Origin: Silurus meridionalis
Taxonomy: Eukaryota; Chordata; Actinopteri; Siluriformes; Siluridae
Length of the DNA: 64,000 bases
Direction: 5' to 3'
NCBI RefSeq assembly: GCF_014805685.1
Contig: NC_060892.1
Coordinates: forward strand, 25,387,560-25,451,559
The translations under genes and the position numbers were made by a program. Shown here one piece after another: positions 61,001 through 63,477 of this stretch (position 1 is the first letter of the stretch; every line of letters begins with the position of its first letter). Under the pieces are notes generated by a model. The model saw only the letters and a list, made by a program, of their open reading frames with translations. It did no database searches and was not told the origin of the DNA.

Positions 61001-63311
61001 AGAGTTGCAGTAATATTTAATTACTGATATTTTGTCTGTGTGCAGGAGGAACCTGTCTGAGCTATGAATGGGTCACGGGAGAATGGAGAGAGAATCAGAG
61101 GGCGGTGTGGTGTCGGCGCTCTGATGGGGTTAACGTCACTGGTAGTGACATCATACAGTTCTAACTGTCATAAATCCTTTTTCCTGTAGATGGTACACAC
61201 AAATTTGTTGGTTCCTCTCCATAGTTCAAGAAGAACCCCTAATTATCTCTGGAATACCTTCAAATGGATAATTTTTTTTTTATATTTCCATTAGCAACTG
61301 AAAAGGGCATGGGCAAAAATGATGGCACCCCAAAGCTACTATTTAATTGCACAAGGCAATCAGTGCAAATACGAGGTGGTATCAAAAAGTTTTGATACGA
61401 TGGCGTCCCAATTCGGAACGGTGAGCCAGAAGAGGTCCGGAGGAGCCAAATCTGGCAAGTAGACTGTGAGATCGTGTGGATTGTTCTCTGATGATCATCA
61501 TGCAGGAGTTGCCGAAGGTTTTTTAGGGGTTGAGCCCATTCGAGGTCTTCCTGATCTCTCGTTGTCTTCCAGTGACATTCCGCTCTTCAAGCCACTCAAA
61601 ACAGCTCGGACAACACGATACATCGGTGGAAATGCACATGGGGAGATTGGCACCAGTTAGCACCATTCGACTCAAGGCTTTTTTTGATACCACCTCGAAC
61701 GGGATTTCTATAGCTCCCAATAAGACTTGTGCACCAGTCCACGATCAGTCCGACCTACTCTGCATGAGCAAACTGCTCCAGCAGGGTCAGGGTTCAATGT
61801 TGGCTTCTCCAGACTTCATATTTCAACTCTTAATACAGATATTGAAAAGGATTCGGATCAGGGCTTATAGAAGGCCACTTCAGAATTCCGTATTGGGGTT
61901 TAAGCCGTTCCTTTTCGCTGTATGTTTTGGGTCAGTGTCCTGTTCGAGTTCTCCTTCAGCTGCGACTTAAATCCCCAAATCTAATTTCCAACCTTAATTG
62001 AAAGAGTGAACGATTATAACAGTGATGTGATTTTTTTTTTCTTGTTAGGGGGCTGTTTTGCTCAAACTAAACCCTCCGGTGTGCATCAATGCAGTCCACC
62101 GTGTACCAAGCCCTTCTCCTACTGTACACAGGTAACCCACTGTGCCATTTTGATACTTTTGTGATCCGATATAACAAGTGATACAACACAAGCTGCTTCT
62201 TTCATGCTTTTTTTCCATCAGAGTGAGACGTGCGGCTGTGAGAAGGGCTTCACCGAGGTCATGACCTCGAACGGCTTCTTGGATTACTGTACGAAAAGCC
62301 CAGGGACGGACAACAAGAAAGCGAATGTGAAGAGAAGCGGAGGGCGTCTGAGACGAACGCACCAACAGAACGAGAGCAGAGCCTGGACTCTGCAGCCTCT
62401 CGGTCCAGGTGAGGAGGGAAAAAGTAAAGTGTCGCCTACCAATGGTTTGGGTTCTTGAGACGAGAGAAGAATTTGTCTCAGAAAAGCAGCTTTGTTTATT
62501 CCTCCCTGATCAGCAGCTGAGGCTAATTAATATAAATCTGCCTTCTCTGTATTAATTACTAGATGGGCGGGTCAGGCTGTGGGTGTACGGACTTATGGCA
62601 GGCGGATTCATCATGATCCTTCTCATCATTGCGATGTCCTTTCTACTGTGGTAAGTGGTTTCATGTACGACTATCGGTATTAGCACTATGTTTTTTTCAA
62701 GGTCAAGCTTTCTAATGTTTTTTTCTTTCCTGTTTTTTCATGATCACGACTTAATTTTCTCTTGATCTCGACATAAAAGTTGTTCGGCATAAGACCATGT
62801 TCAAGAGGCAGCATCGTGGGTAATATTACCGTAACCATTTTTTGGCGGCGGGCATGTAGACGTGCCTGTCATTGCATGCGGAGAAAATTAAGTCAAGATC
62901 ATGAGAAAACGAGAAAGCAAAAAAATGATAACGCATGACTTTTTCTCAAACCTCCGTAGCATTCGATATGAAACGGACCCAATTTTGGAACCAAGTCTTT
63001 AGAAACGTCTATGTCCAAATGTCTATATGTCTGTCGTCGCCTAAAGTTAAACGTTGCCATATATTTTATTACAAAGATTAATATGCCATTAAATCCCTCA
63101 AATGTAAAACAGAACCAGGGACTGTCTATTTCAAAGCTATTTTACAGAACTTTCTAATACACGTCTGCCCTCTAGTGGTGGACATTGGAAATGCATGAAT
63201 TTTCAGGTCTGGTGTGTGGATTCTTCCAGCAAAAACCCTAAGGATGATCCAAACTCCTGCAAGACCCAACGGGCAGTATCACTGGCCTACGATGGAGATG
63301 CAGACATGTGA
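15392..63311 (+). CDS. thsd7b: thsd7b: thrombospondin type-1 domain-containing protein 7B (27 coding exons, whole gene span)
   Basis: Joining 15392-15518, 35921-36749, 38542-38790, 38869-39029, 40033-40191, 42773-42973, 48809-49000, 49413-49650, 50684-50799, 50880-51012, 51645-51748, 52770-52961, 53362-53661, 55266-55444, 57507-57643, 58224-58374, 59080-59218, 59495-59610, 59699-59813, 59905-60050, 60168-60342, 60777-60950, 61046-61141, 62049-62131, 62222-62408, 62563-62650 and 63230-63311 gives an unbroken 1622-residue frame (human THSD7B is about 1608). Order: signal peptide (about 1-30), a chain of TSP1 repeats with WSxWSxC cores (about 40-1500), a short Cys-rich segment (1505-1525), a stalk, one transmembrane helix (about 1574-1596) and a cytoplasmic tail ending YDGDADM. 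This predicts a type I membrane glycoprotein with a large extracellular part. The paralogue THSD7A is known from podocytes and endothelium; the function of THSD7B is poorly known and I assign none. The WxxW cores are potential C-mannosylation sites. Two TSP1 repeats (exons 5-8) have altered cysteines. Confidence 0.95.
15690..16140 (+). mobile_element. Tc1-like MITE fragments (two overlapping partial copies)
   Basis: GGAAGATCTCCAGC and CACTGGAACATC (to 15860) are followed at once by GGCACACAATTG, AACTAGGAGACCCAAA and CTATTGAACACCTTTGGG. The order shows two partial copies in a row, ending at a TA tract (16138-16170). Confidence 0.5.
17225..17445 (+). mobile_element. Tc1-like MITE fragment
   Basis: Right half only: CTGGAAGATCTTGAGTGGCT, ACCTACATCAGTACCCGACT, TTCCCAGAAGAGTGGAAAT and the AAAACACATAG end. 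Confidence 0.5.
17560..18130. promoter_or_regulatory. candidate noncoding regulatory island in intron 1
   Basis: Apart from a central CA repeat this stretch is repeat-free and has more CpG than its surroundings. A 135-codon frame (17598-18005) in it has no protein features. Confidence 0.22.
17895..17923. repeat. (CA)n microsatellite
   Basis: Short CA repeat within an otherwise non-repetitive island. Confidence 0.93.
21505..21610 (+). mobile_element. SINE-like fragment
   Basis: GGTTAAGGGCTTTGGTCAAG, TGGTGCTGGGGTTTGAACGT and ATGGCCTTCTGAGCAGCAAG. Second half only. Confidence 0.45.
21685..22045 (+). mobile_element. Tc1-like MITE copy
   Basis: TATATGGACCAAAGATTTTG, GGAAGATCTTGATTGGCCTT, AATCTAGTGGAACATC and CCCCAGAAGAGTGGAGACT in order, with an internal deletion. 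Confidence 0.5.
22798..24192. mobile_element. hAT-like non-autonomous element, copy 1 (host of a nested MITE)
   Basis: It begins CAGGGGTCCCCAAACT and ends with the inverted counterpart (TTTGGGGACCCCTG). The flanks CTATAAAC (22790-22797) and CTATAATG (24193-24200) match at six of eight bases, as expected for a decayed 8-bp hAT target duplication. No transposase is seen. A second element is inserted at 22895-23668. The internal part at 23985-24090 matches the complement of copy 3. Confidence 0.8.
22895..23668. mobile_element. TA-flanked MITE, copy A, nested in a hAT-like element
   Basis: It is flanked by TA on both sides. The right end reads CTTATAGTCCGAAAAATACG, and the left end is a degraded inverted match with CCGTAATAT. 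The interior is shared with copy B at 41243-41856. It is 774 bp and lacks any transposase frame. The TA target suggests mobilisation by a Tc1/mariner/pogo-type transposase. Confidence 0.8.
24275..24570 (+). pseudogene. Tc1-type transposase C-terminal remnant
   Basis: Bases 24287-24330 translate near PDLNPIEHIWDVV, the conserved C-terminal stretch of Tc1 transposases, followed by degraded sequence and a terminal region near 24520. The frame is not maintained. Confidence 0.55.
25060..25250 (+). mobile_element. SINE-like fish repeat
   Basis: ATTTATGGCATTTAGCAGAC, TTTATCCAGAGCGACTTGCA and AAGGGCCTTACTGACAGGTC in order. It ends in text equivalent to the AACCACTGAGCT tail. Confidence 0.65.
25600..26050. 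promoter_or_regulatory. candidate noncoding regulatory island in intron 1
   Basis: It is free of recognised repeats and of balanced composition, unlike its neighbours. It has two TAATTA homeodomain-type sites (25851 and 25866), a POU-like ATTATGCAAA (26002-26011) and little simple sequence. Conservation cannot be tested here. Confidence 0.3.
26225..26480 (+). mobile_element. Tc1-like MITE fragment, plus member of an inverted pair
   Basis: GGAGTGGAAGATCTCCTGCT, CACCTTTGGGATTAATA and TTCCCAGAAGAGTGGAAGTT run rightward and stop where the minus copy begins. Confidence 0.55.
26481..26855 (-). mobile_element. Tc1-like MITE copy, minus member of an inverted pair
   Basis: It starts TTAGTCCCTCCACTCTTCTG and ends CAGGTGTCCGCAAACGTTTG, the reverse order of the family. 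With 26225-26480 it forms a tail-to-tail palindrome. Confidence 0.6.
27660..27865 (-). mobile_element. fish dispersed repeat, minus copy
   Basis: Complement of the 4065-4365 family: AACATTGTCTCAAAGCAGAT, GTTTATCCCTAATAAGCGAG and AGAAACCTTGAGACTCAAAA. Confidence 0.55.
27952..28278. mobile_element. hAT-like non-autonomous element, copy 2
   Basis: It starts CAGGGGTCCCCAAACT and ends GGTTTAGGAACCCCTG. The flanking octamers TAGTAGAT and TAGTAAAC match at six of eight bases. It is 327 bp, with no transposase. Its left part resembles copy 3 (GAACxATGCCAGAGACA). Confidence 0.75.
28420..28747. mobile_element. second copy of the CAGGGTTTCTGCAGG element
   Basis: The right terminus CCTGCAGAAACCCTG is at 28733-28747. 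The interior contains ACAGAAAGCTGATTGCCTGT, the complement of part of the intron 14 copy. The left terminus is not clear, so the start is approximate. Confidence 0.45.
29045..29205 (+). pseudogene. Tc1-type transposase N-terminal remnant
   Basis: From 29077 the frame starts MARRLGQ, then continues with interrupted similarity to the helix-turn-helix and AT-hook region of Tc1-like transposases (SxxSIYxK, GxPxxxWxxxxAH). It is frameshifted and ends against a Tc1-like MITE. Confidence 0.55.
29205..29598 (+). mobile_element. Tc1-like MITE copy entering the tandem duplication
   Basis: GGACAAAAGGATTGGGACAC, CCTGTTCCAGCATGACACA, CACCTTTGGAATGAATCGG and GTTCAGAAAGCAC in order. The duplication breakpoint (29355) falls inside it, so its right half is repeated at 31735-31978. 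Confidence 0.65.
29600..30147. other. unidentified segment upstream of the LINE fragment
   Basis: This non-LINE segment lies between a Tc1-like fragment and the LINE and is duplicated at 31980-32527. A 60-codon frame on the minus strand (29719-29901) is present in both copies, but I recognise no family in it. It may be a piece of an older transposon. Confidence 0.35.
30148..31734 (+). mobile_element. 5'-truncated non-LTR retrotransposon fragment, copy 1
   Basis: The frame starts PVALTSVVMKCFERLV and contains reverse transcriptase motif A (FVDYSSAFNTI) and motif B (GAPQGCVLSPLL), with a C-terminal region to about 31300. It belongs to the CR1/L2/Rex1 side of the Jockey superfamily; I cannot name the family. 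ORF1 and the endonuclease are missing. Motif C reads FAGD rather than FADD (30630-30632), and single-base indels near 30695, 31112 and 31270 break the frame. It is inactive. Its 3' end is cut at the duplication joint. Confidence 0.88.
32528..34344 (+). mobile_element. 5'-truncated non-LTR retrotransposon fragment, copy 2, with 3' end
   Basis: This is the same element as copy 1 but with motif C intact (FADD, codon 33008-33010). A two-base difference near 32866 splits the reverse transcriptase frame. The second part of the frame runs to 33670. The 3' UTR is TA-rich and ends in a (TTTGA)n-like tail (34294-34344) typical of this superfamily. No target-site duplication was recognised. It cannot move by itself. 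Confidence 0.88.
35240..35440 (+). mobile_element. Tc1-like MITE fragment before exon 2
   Basis: TTTGGGACACCAGAATTTTC, AATTGTATAGGATGTGACTG, TTGTTCCAACATGACATGGT and AAAGTGGAAGACCTTGAATG in family order. The right half is missing. Confidence 0.5.
35921..36749 (+). CDS. thsd7b: thsd7b coding exon 2 (first TSP1 repeats)
   Basis: This is the largest exon, at 829 nt (residues 43-319). It starts GTWGECISSECG, the TSP1-1 core, and continues through further repeats (FSHWSPCSRTC; RTRQVLAPPLYGG). It then has the THSD7B-type linker SGRTMVDFSNN, a His-rich stretch (residues 279-288) and IGYQTHQVRCTKSDG. The Ser codon is split AG|T. The donor is GTGAGT. The intron after it (36750-38541) holds two GT microsatellites and a hAT-like element. 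Confidence 0.95.
37056..37100. repeat. (GT)n microsatellite, intron 2
   Basis: GT repeat of about 22 units after exon 2. Confidence 0.95.
37267..37328. repeat. (GT)n microsatellite, intron 2, second
   Basis: GT repeat of about 31 units, 170 bp past the first. Confidence 0.95.
37539..38424. mobile_element. hAT-like non-autonomous element, copy 3 (intron 2)
   Basis: The right terminus AAGTTTGGGGACCCCT is clear. The left terminus is degraded and placed only by similarity to copy 2. The segment around 37740-37800 is the complement of 23990-24085 in copy 1, so the two are in opposite orientation on either side of exon 2. Confidence 0.6.
38542..38790 (+). CDS. thsd7b: thsd7b coding exon 3 (TSP1 repeat)
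   Basis: Residues 319-401. It reads LCDHAG, then DVSAWSEWSPCSKTC with the full WxxWxxC core and CSxTC, then FRSRKRSV and ECPALEEVETC. Cysteine spacing is that of a complete six-Cys TSP1 repeat finished in the next exon. Phase is 1 nt in, 2 nt out. The following intron is only 78 bp (38791-38868). Confidence 0.95.
38869..39029 (+). CDS. thsd7b: thsd7b coding exon 4 (TSP1 repeat of the long-spacer type)
   Basis: Residues 402-456. YDWKVTNWGSCQVKLL is followed by LCGGGIQTREAYC, the GGGxQTRxxxC signature of the alternate repeat type in THSD7 proteins. The donor is GTAAGT. The intron 39030-40032 ends in remnants of a DNA transposon (terminus near 39955-39985) immediately before exon 5. Confidence 0.93.
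40033..40191 (+). CDS. thsd7b: thsd7b coding exon 5 (TSP1 repeat, first half)
   Basis: Residues 456-509. It contains VCRPVGQNLC, FCSIPC and HLSSWSPWGPCIHDN. The frame joins exons 4 and 6 exactly. The second Cys of the usual CxxxC is absent: human THSD7B has ENC, here DNT (T501, 40167-40169). An extra Cys appears at C457. The intron 40192-42772 carries a SINE fragment, one arm of an inverted repeat and a TA-flanked MITE. Confidence 0.9.
40655..40812 (-). mobile_element. SINE-like fish repeat, minus copy, joined to the inverted repeat arm
   Basis: AAAGTTCAAATCCCAGAATC, GAGCAAAGCCCTTAACCCTC and GTAAGCGCTCTGGATCATTT. Its end runs directly into the left inverted arm. Confidence 0.55.
40813..41930. 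repeat. left arm of an inverted repeat around thsd7b exon 6
   Basis: It shares several hundred bases with the complement of 45783-46210, including the stretch around 40990-41060 (ATTCTTCAGGGAACATATAG) and the TTAAATGTAG region near 41869. It is interrupted by the 614-bp MITE copy B and by about 115 bp absent from the other arm (near 41062-41165). The nature of the repeat family is unknown. Confidence 0.85.
41243..41856. mobile_element. TA-flanked MITE, copy B, with preserved empty site
   Basis: Terminal inverted repeats are C(T/C)GTA(A/T)TTT(C/T)CGGACTAT, flanked by TA at 41241-41242 and 41857-41858. The inverted paralogue of the host repeat (around 45866) reads GGTTAACCTATAACTT where this copy has GGT-TA-[614 bp]-TA-ACC, so the insertion point and TA duplication are directly visible. 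Confidence 0.9.
42143..42210. repeat. (TA)n microsatellite, intron 5
   Basis: Uninterrupted TA repeat of about 33 units, self-complementary. Confidence 0.95.
42700..42738. repeat. (CA)n microsatellite before exon 6
   Basis: CA repeat ending 35 bp before exon 6, upstream of its polypyrimidine tract. Confidence 0.95.
42773..42973 (+). CDS. thsd7b: thsd7b coding exon 6 (TSP1 repeat end, next repeat start)
   Basis: Residues 509-576. It reads GFKFRMRF, ESCPHVSEAMTC, then FLWRVTSQGPC and ACGRGVQEQTVEC. The last Cys of the repeat begun in exon 5 is replaced by Ser (S542, 42871-42873). The acceptor is TCTTTTGCAG. The exon lies between the two arms of an inverted repeat (about 40813-41930 and 45783-46210). 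The 5835-bp intron after it is mostly AGT-type tandem repeat. Confidence 0.93.
43735..45770. repeat. AGT/AAT-type tandem array with about 340-bp higher-order units
   Basis: It is about 2 kb of imperfect trinucleotide repeat (AGT, AAT, GTA). Within it, AATACTAATA followed by GCAGTAGTAACT recurs at 44321, 44658 and 45002, giving a larger unit of 337-344 bp in at least three copies. Long frames here encode only Leu/Ser/Val-rich low-complexity strings and are not genes. Confidence 0.9.
45783..46210. repeat. right arm of the inverted repeat around thsd7b exon 6
   Basis: This is the complement of the left arm without the MITE. It lies inside intron 6 directly after the AGT-type array and before its second block. 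It contains the undisturbed target site of MITE copy B. A distant relative lies at about 63720-63950. Confidence 0.85.
46220..46370. repeat. short AGT-type repeat block
   Basis: Imperfect TAGTAG/AATAAT repeat immediately beyond the right inverted arm, probably a detached part of the main array. Confidence 0.7.
47150..48580. repeat. AGT-type minisatellite with a 33-bp unit
   Basis: The dominant unit is 33 bp (eleven triplets): TAACAGTAATACTAGTAATA plus GTAGTAGTAATTG. It repeats with small deletions through 47480-47790 and 47970-48570, and a SINE-like fragment (47915-47970) lies between. The block ends about 230 bp before exon 7. Confidence 0.88.
47915..47970 (-). mobile_element. SINE-like fragment between AGT minisatellite blocks
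   Basis: CGCTCTGGATAAGGGCGTCT followed by GCTAAATGCCGCAAATGTAA. Only the terminal part of the repeat is present. Confidence 0.6.
48809..49000 (+). CDS. thsd7b: thsd7b coding exon 7 (TSP1 repeat, first half)
   Basis: Residues 576-640. It contains PVREPCQMPCPDDC and GEWSSWSSCSHCC, then GKQTRSRLILAPPGE. The motif CSHCC has an extra cysteine (C617) next to the expected one (C618), where the family normally has Ser or Thr. The donor is GTAAGA. The intron 49001-49412 has no recognisable element. Confidence 0.94.
49413..49650 (+). CDS. thsd7b: thsd7b coding exon 8 (TSP1 repeat end, next repeat)
   Basis: Residues 640-719. It reads QGKGCLPAP, WRACGTQAYTV, then YWDTSPWGPC and ACGTGIQTRRVAC, which matches WETSPWGSC and CGVGIQTRR in the human protein. 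The final Cys of the repeat begun in exon 7 is Tyr here (Y661, 49475-49477). The acceptor (AACGCAG) has little polypyrimidine in front of it, but frame and homology require it. The intron 49651-50683 contains a SINE-like fragment. Confidence 0.88.
49740..49870 (+). mobile_element. SINE-like fragment in intron 8
   Basis: CCCCAGTATCACCAAGATGC, TTGGGGCCCTTGAGCAAGGC and ACATCACTGGGATATGCAAA; related to 58860-59000. Confidence 0.5.
50684..50799 (+). CDS. thsd7b: thsd7b coding exon 9
   Basis: Residues 719-758. SCPESTRPDPWRSCVLPC is followed by DCIVTPFSKWSPCPTSC, corresponding to CPDSTRPETVRPC and DCIVTAFSEWTPCP of THSD7B. The TSP1 repeat is completed in exon 10. The intron is 80 bp (50800-50879). 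Confidence 0.95.
50880..51012 (+). CDS. thsd7b: thsd7b coding exon 10
   Basis: Residues 758-802. It reads TQSRHRIIIQ, NGGQECPATLYEEREC and LCPTY, the second half of a TSP1 repeat with all expected cysteines. RIIIQ and NGGQECP are conserved with THSD7B. The donor is GTATAT. No element is recognised in the intron 51013-51644. Confidence 0.95.
51645..51748 (+). CDS. thsd7b: thsd7b coding exon 11
   Basis: Residues 802-837. It reads RWQTHRWHQCILVPDSV, then CGLGLQTR, the first half of an alternate-type repeat. The acceptor is TTCCGTCAG. The intron 51749-52769 contains a long TA dinucleotide tract. Confidence 0.94.
51952..52026. repeat. (TA)n microsatellite, intron 11
   Basis: TA repeat of about 37 units. 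Confidence 0.95.
52770..52961 (+). CDS. thsd7b: thsd7b coding exon 12
   Basis: Residues 837-901. It reads AVTCVRADDAPADMAEC, VACKDDC and FSSWSKFSQCDGCGG, then RTRTRSLIG. The WSKF core and the ends match THSD7B. CDGC is one residue shorter between the cysteines than the family's CxxxC. The intron 52962-53361 carries a GGAC/GATG tetranucleotide array. Confidence 0.94.
53098..53305. repeat. GGAC/GATG tetranucleotide array, intron 12
   Basis: Blocks of GGAC/GACA and of GATG repeats alternate for about 200 bp, ending 56 bp before exon 13. Confidence 0.9.
53362..53661 (+). CDS. thsd7b: thsd7b coding exon 13
   Basis: Residues 901-1001. It reads GRSKKWWRCQQETLVEKEACPC, then GPWSPCILPE, a basic spacer, and ECGHGWRYRALACLDHHERL and LCNSSG. 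The sequence matches human CPCDEF, WSDCILPEG and KECGEGLRFRAVAC. The donor is GTGAGG. The intron 53662-55265 holds a Tc1 transposase remnant and an octamer-bearing segment. Confidence 0.94.
53880..54340 (+). pseudogene. Tc1-type transposase remnant (intron 13)
   Basis: Bases 53945-54000 recall the transposase stretch around VKHGGGCFIVWGCF. A frame from 54107 reads MEWPAQSPHLNPSELLWDEL, the C-terminal part of Tc1 transposases that carries the last catalytic acidic region. Frameshifts and stops separate the pieces. Terminal repeats were not located. Confidence 0.75.
54490..54690. promoter_or_regulatory. candidate regulatory island in intron 13
   Basis: Repeat-free. It contains an exact POU octamer (ATTTGCAT, 54565-54572), a second half-site (AATTGCAT) and TAATTA (54624-54629) within 70 bp. 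Confidence 0.28.
55266..55444 (+). CDS. thsd7b: thsd7b coding exon 14
   Basis: Residues 1001-1060. It reads CAVPCPLNCRLSEWSAWSSC, APCGGGVKVRARWLREKP, and FNGGRPCPKLNVKNQ. The run WLREKPxNGGRPCPKL is highly conserved in THSD7A and THSD7B. It ends in phase 0 with donor GTGAGA. A mariner remnant begins about 45 bp past the donor. Confidence 0.96.
55490..55930 (-). pseudogene. mariner-type transposon remnant (intron 14)
   Basis: The left end ACGAGGTGCTATCAAAACGT and the right end, read on the minus strand as ACGAGTGGGTATCAGAAGGT, form degraded inverted repeats. The minus strand holds mariner-transposase-like text near 55625-55700 (SRPHPPYLLDLAPVD). It is deleted and frameshifted, and starts about 45 bp past exon 14. 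Confidence 0.65.
56438..56743. mobile_element. short inverted-repeat element in intron 14
   Basis: It begins CAGGGTTTCTGCAGG and ends CCTGCAGAAACCCTG, giving perfect 15-bp terminal inverted repeats over 306 bp. The interior shares the CAGCTTTCTGT-containing stretch with a copy in intron 1. The CAGGG start is hAT-like, but the flanking octamers do not match well. Confidence 0.7.
57507..57643 (+). CDS. thsd7b: thsd7b coding exon 15
   Basis: Residues 1061-1106. VSEVVPCYSECNQYIW, EPWSMC and SCGEGVQTRKI match THSD7B PCYSECNQYSW and the QSRKIRC stretch. The acceptor is TTTCCAAG. The intron 57644-58223 has no element I can name. Confidence 0.95.
58224..58374 (+). CDS. thsd7b: thsd7b coding exon 16
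   Basis: Residues 1106-1156. It reads RCVRKEEDRR, DTLCSRDDRPIAVQSCLVPC and SEWSSWSECSM. The C-S-M-G-C pair of cysteines is completed by the first codons of exon 17. The intron 58375-59079 contains a LINE 3' end and a SINE-like fragment. Confidence 0.93.
58490..58670 (+). mobile_element. LINE 3'-end fragment in intron 16
   Basis: A TA/TTTA-rich stretch ends in CATTTCACTGCATGTCGTAC, identical to the 3' UTR of the LINE at 34243-34268. Only the terminal part is present. Confidence 0.6.
58860..59000 (+). mobile_element. SINE-like fragment in intron 16
   Basis: CCTTGGGGCCCCTGAGCAAG, GCTCTGACCCCAGATTCC and GAAAGAATTTCACTGTG. It is a relative of the intron 8 fragment. Confidence 0.5.
59080..59218 (+). 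CDS. thsd7b: thsd7b coding exon 17
   Basis: Residues 1157-1203. GCNEKELRWRSKTIV, GHTCPELNQTQTC and NTSCLSYSY form the second half of the repeat begun in exon 16, with all expected cysteines. The acceptor sits in a GT-rich tract ending TTCAG. The donor is GTACTC. Confidence 0.92.
59495..59610 (+). CDS. thsd7b: thsd7b coding exon 18
   Basis: Residues 1203-1241. DWSSCRLSDNAVCGQGTKTR is followed by LLNCVDSDGKLVELGMC, close to human EWSTCQLSENAPCGQGVRTR. It ends in phase 0. The intron is 88 bp (59611-59698). Confidence 0.95.
59699..59813 (+). CDS. thsd7b: thsd7b coding exon 19
   Basis: Residues 1242-1280. It reads APCEVSCPVDCLLSDW, then SLWSQCSHTCGAQ. CSHTCG fits the CSx(S/T)CG O-fucosylation consensus, so this repeat is a candidate for that modification. 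The donor is GTATGG and the intron is 91 bp. Confidence 0.94.
59905..60050 (+). CDS. thsd7b: thsd7b coding exon 20
   Basis: Residues 1280-1328. MTRSRLVLHQAGEGGRPCP, TKPCPIRPCYSW and LGDWNSCKVE match the THSD7B stretch EGRPCPTELTQ and CYSWVLGNWSAC. It ends in phase 0 and the intron is 117 bp. Confidence 0.96.
60168..60342 (+). CDS. thsd7b: thsd7b coding exon 21
   Basis: Residues 1329-1387. GAECGDGMRERNVSCVVHWG, EEQCVENGLHK and LCYVPCP fit human GDCGEGVQIRSLSCMVHSG. The donor GTCTCA is weak compared with the others. The intron 60343-60776 contains a minus-oriented Tc1-like fragment. Confidence 0.93.
60415..60620 (-). mobile_element. Tc1-like MITE fragment in intron 21
   Basis: CCACTCTCCTGGGAAGATGT, GATGTAGGTGAGGTGAGGAG, GGCCTGGGGTGCATGTCAGT and GATCTTCCACTCCAACC are the complement of the family order. 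Confidence 0.6.
60777..60950 (+). CDS. thsd7b: thsd7b coding exon 22
   Basis: Residues 1387-1445. GDCHLTDWSPWSVCQ, LDGRSFETWGHQARSR and IIQVPENKASCP, then VYETRPC. DGRSFET and the spacing that follows are specific to THSD7B rather than THSD7A. The intron is 95 bp. Confidence 0.96.
61046..61141 (+). CDS. thsd7b: thsd7b coding exon 23
   Basis: Residues 1445-1477. TCLSYEWVTGEWRENQ and RAVWCRRSDGVNVTG match human TVWCQRSDGVNVTG. NVT is a possible N-glycosylation site. The donor is GTAGTG. The intron 61142-62048 carries a short mariner deletion derivative. Confidence 0.94.
61370..61702. mobile_element. mariner-like deletion derivative (intron 23)
   Basis: ACGAGGTGGTATCAAAAAGT at the left is mirrored by TTTTTTGATACCACCTCG at the right. 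About 330 bp separates the ends, too short for a transposase. The ends resemble those of the intron 14 mariner, so the two may belong to one family. Confidence 0.7.
62049..62131 (+). CDS. thsd7b: thsd7b coding exon 24
   Basis: Residues 1477-1504. GCFAQTKPSGVHQCSPPC and TKPFSYCTQ match CRKPFSYCTQ of THSD7B. It ends in phase 0. The intron is 90 bp. Confidence 0.94.
62222..62408 (+). CDS. thsd7b: thsd7b coding exon 25 (Cys-rich segment and stalk)
   Basis: Residues 1505-1567. SETCGCEKGFTEVM and SNGFLDYC, then a basic stalk ending WTLQPLGP. CGCEKGxTE and SNGFLDYC are shared with THSD7B. The stalk is polar and lacks cysteine. The intron is 154 bp. Confidence 0.96.
62563..62650 (+). CDS. thsd7b: thsd7b coding exon 26 (transmembrane helix)
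   Basis: Residues 1567-1596. DGRVRLWVYG is followed by an uninterrupted hydrophobic run (about 1574-1596), then the lysine-containing start of the tail in exon 27. The DGRxxxWVYG lead-in is shared by THSD7A and THSD7B. The donor is GTAAGT. Confidence 0.96.
63230..63311 (+). CDS. thsd7b: thsd7b coding exon 27 (cytoplasmic tail, stop)
   Basis: Residues 1596-1622. KNPKDDPNSC is followed by SLAYDGDADM and TGA (63309-63311). The closing YDGDxDM is the conserved C-terminus of THSD7 proteins, which settles the choice of acceptor CTTCCAG over another AG 23 bases upstream (63206). The tail is short and has no catalytic domain. Confidence 0.95.
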
Positions 63312-63432
63312 CTCTTCTGTTCTCGACAAACTCCAGCTTATGCAACTCAGAGACCTCCTGAGACAGCAAAAGCAAAGTCATTCCAGCTGCAAGAACTGTG
63401 CTGTTTCAAACAAAGCCCTGTGCCTCTACATG

Positions 63433-63477
<45 letters not shown>

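Noticed and set aside
15392..63311. Assignment as thsd7a
   Set aside because: The linker in exon 2, DGRSFET in exon 22 and SNGFLDYC in exon 25 fit THSD7B; only the final YDGDADM is closer to THSD7A.
63207..63435. Alternative last exon using the AG at 63205-63206, giving a different tail of about 75 residues
   Set aside because: It is shifted out of frame with the conserved YDGDADM end; the acceptor at 63229 gives the family C-terminus.
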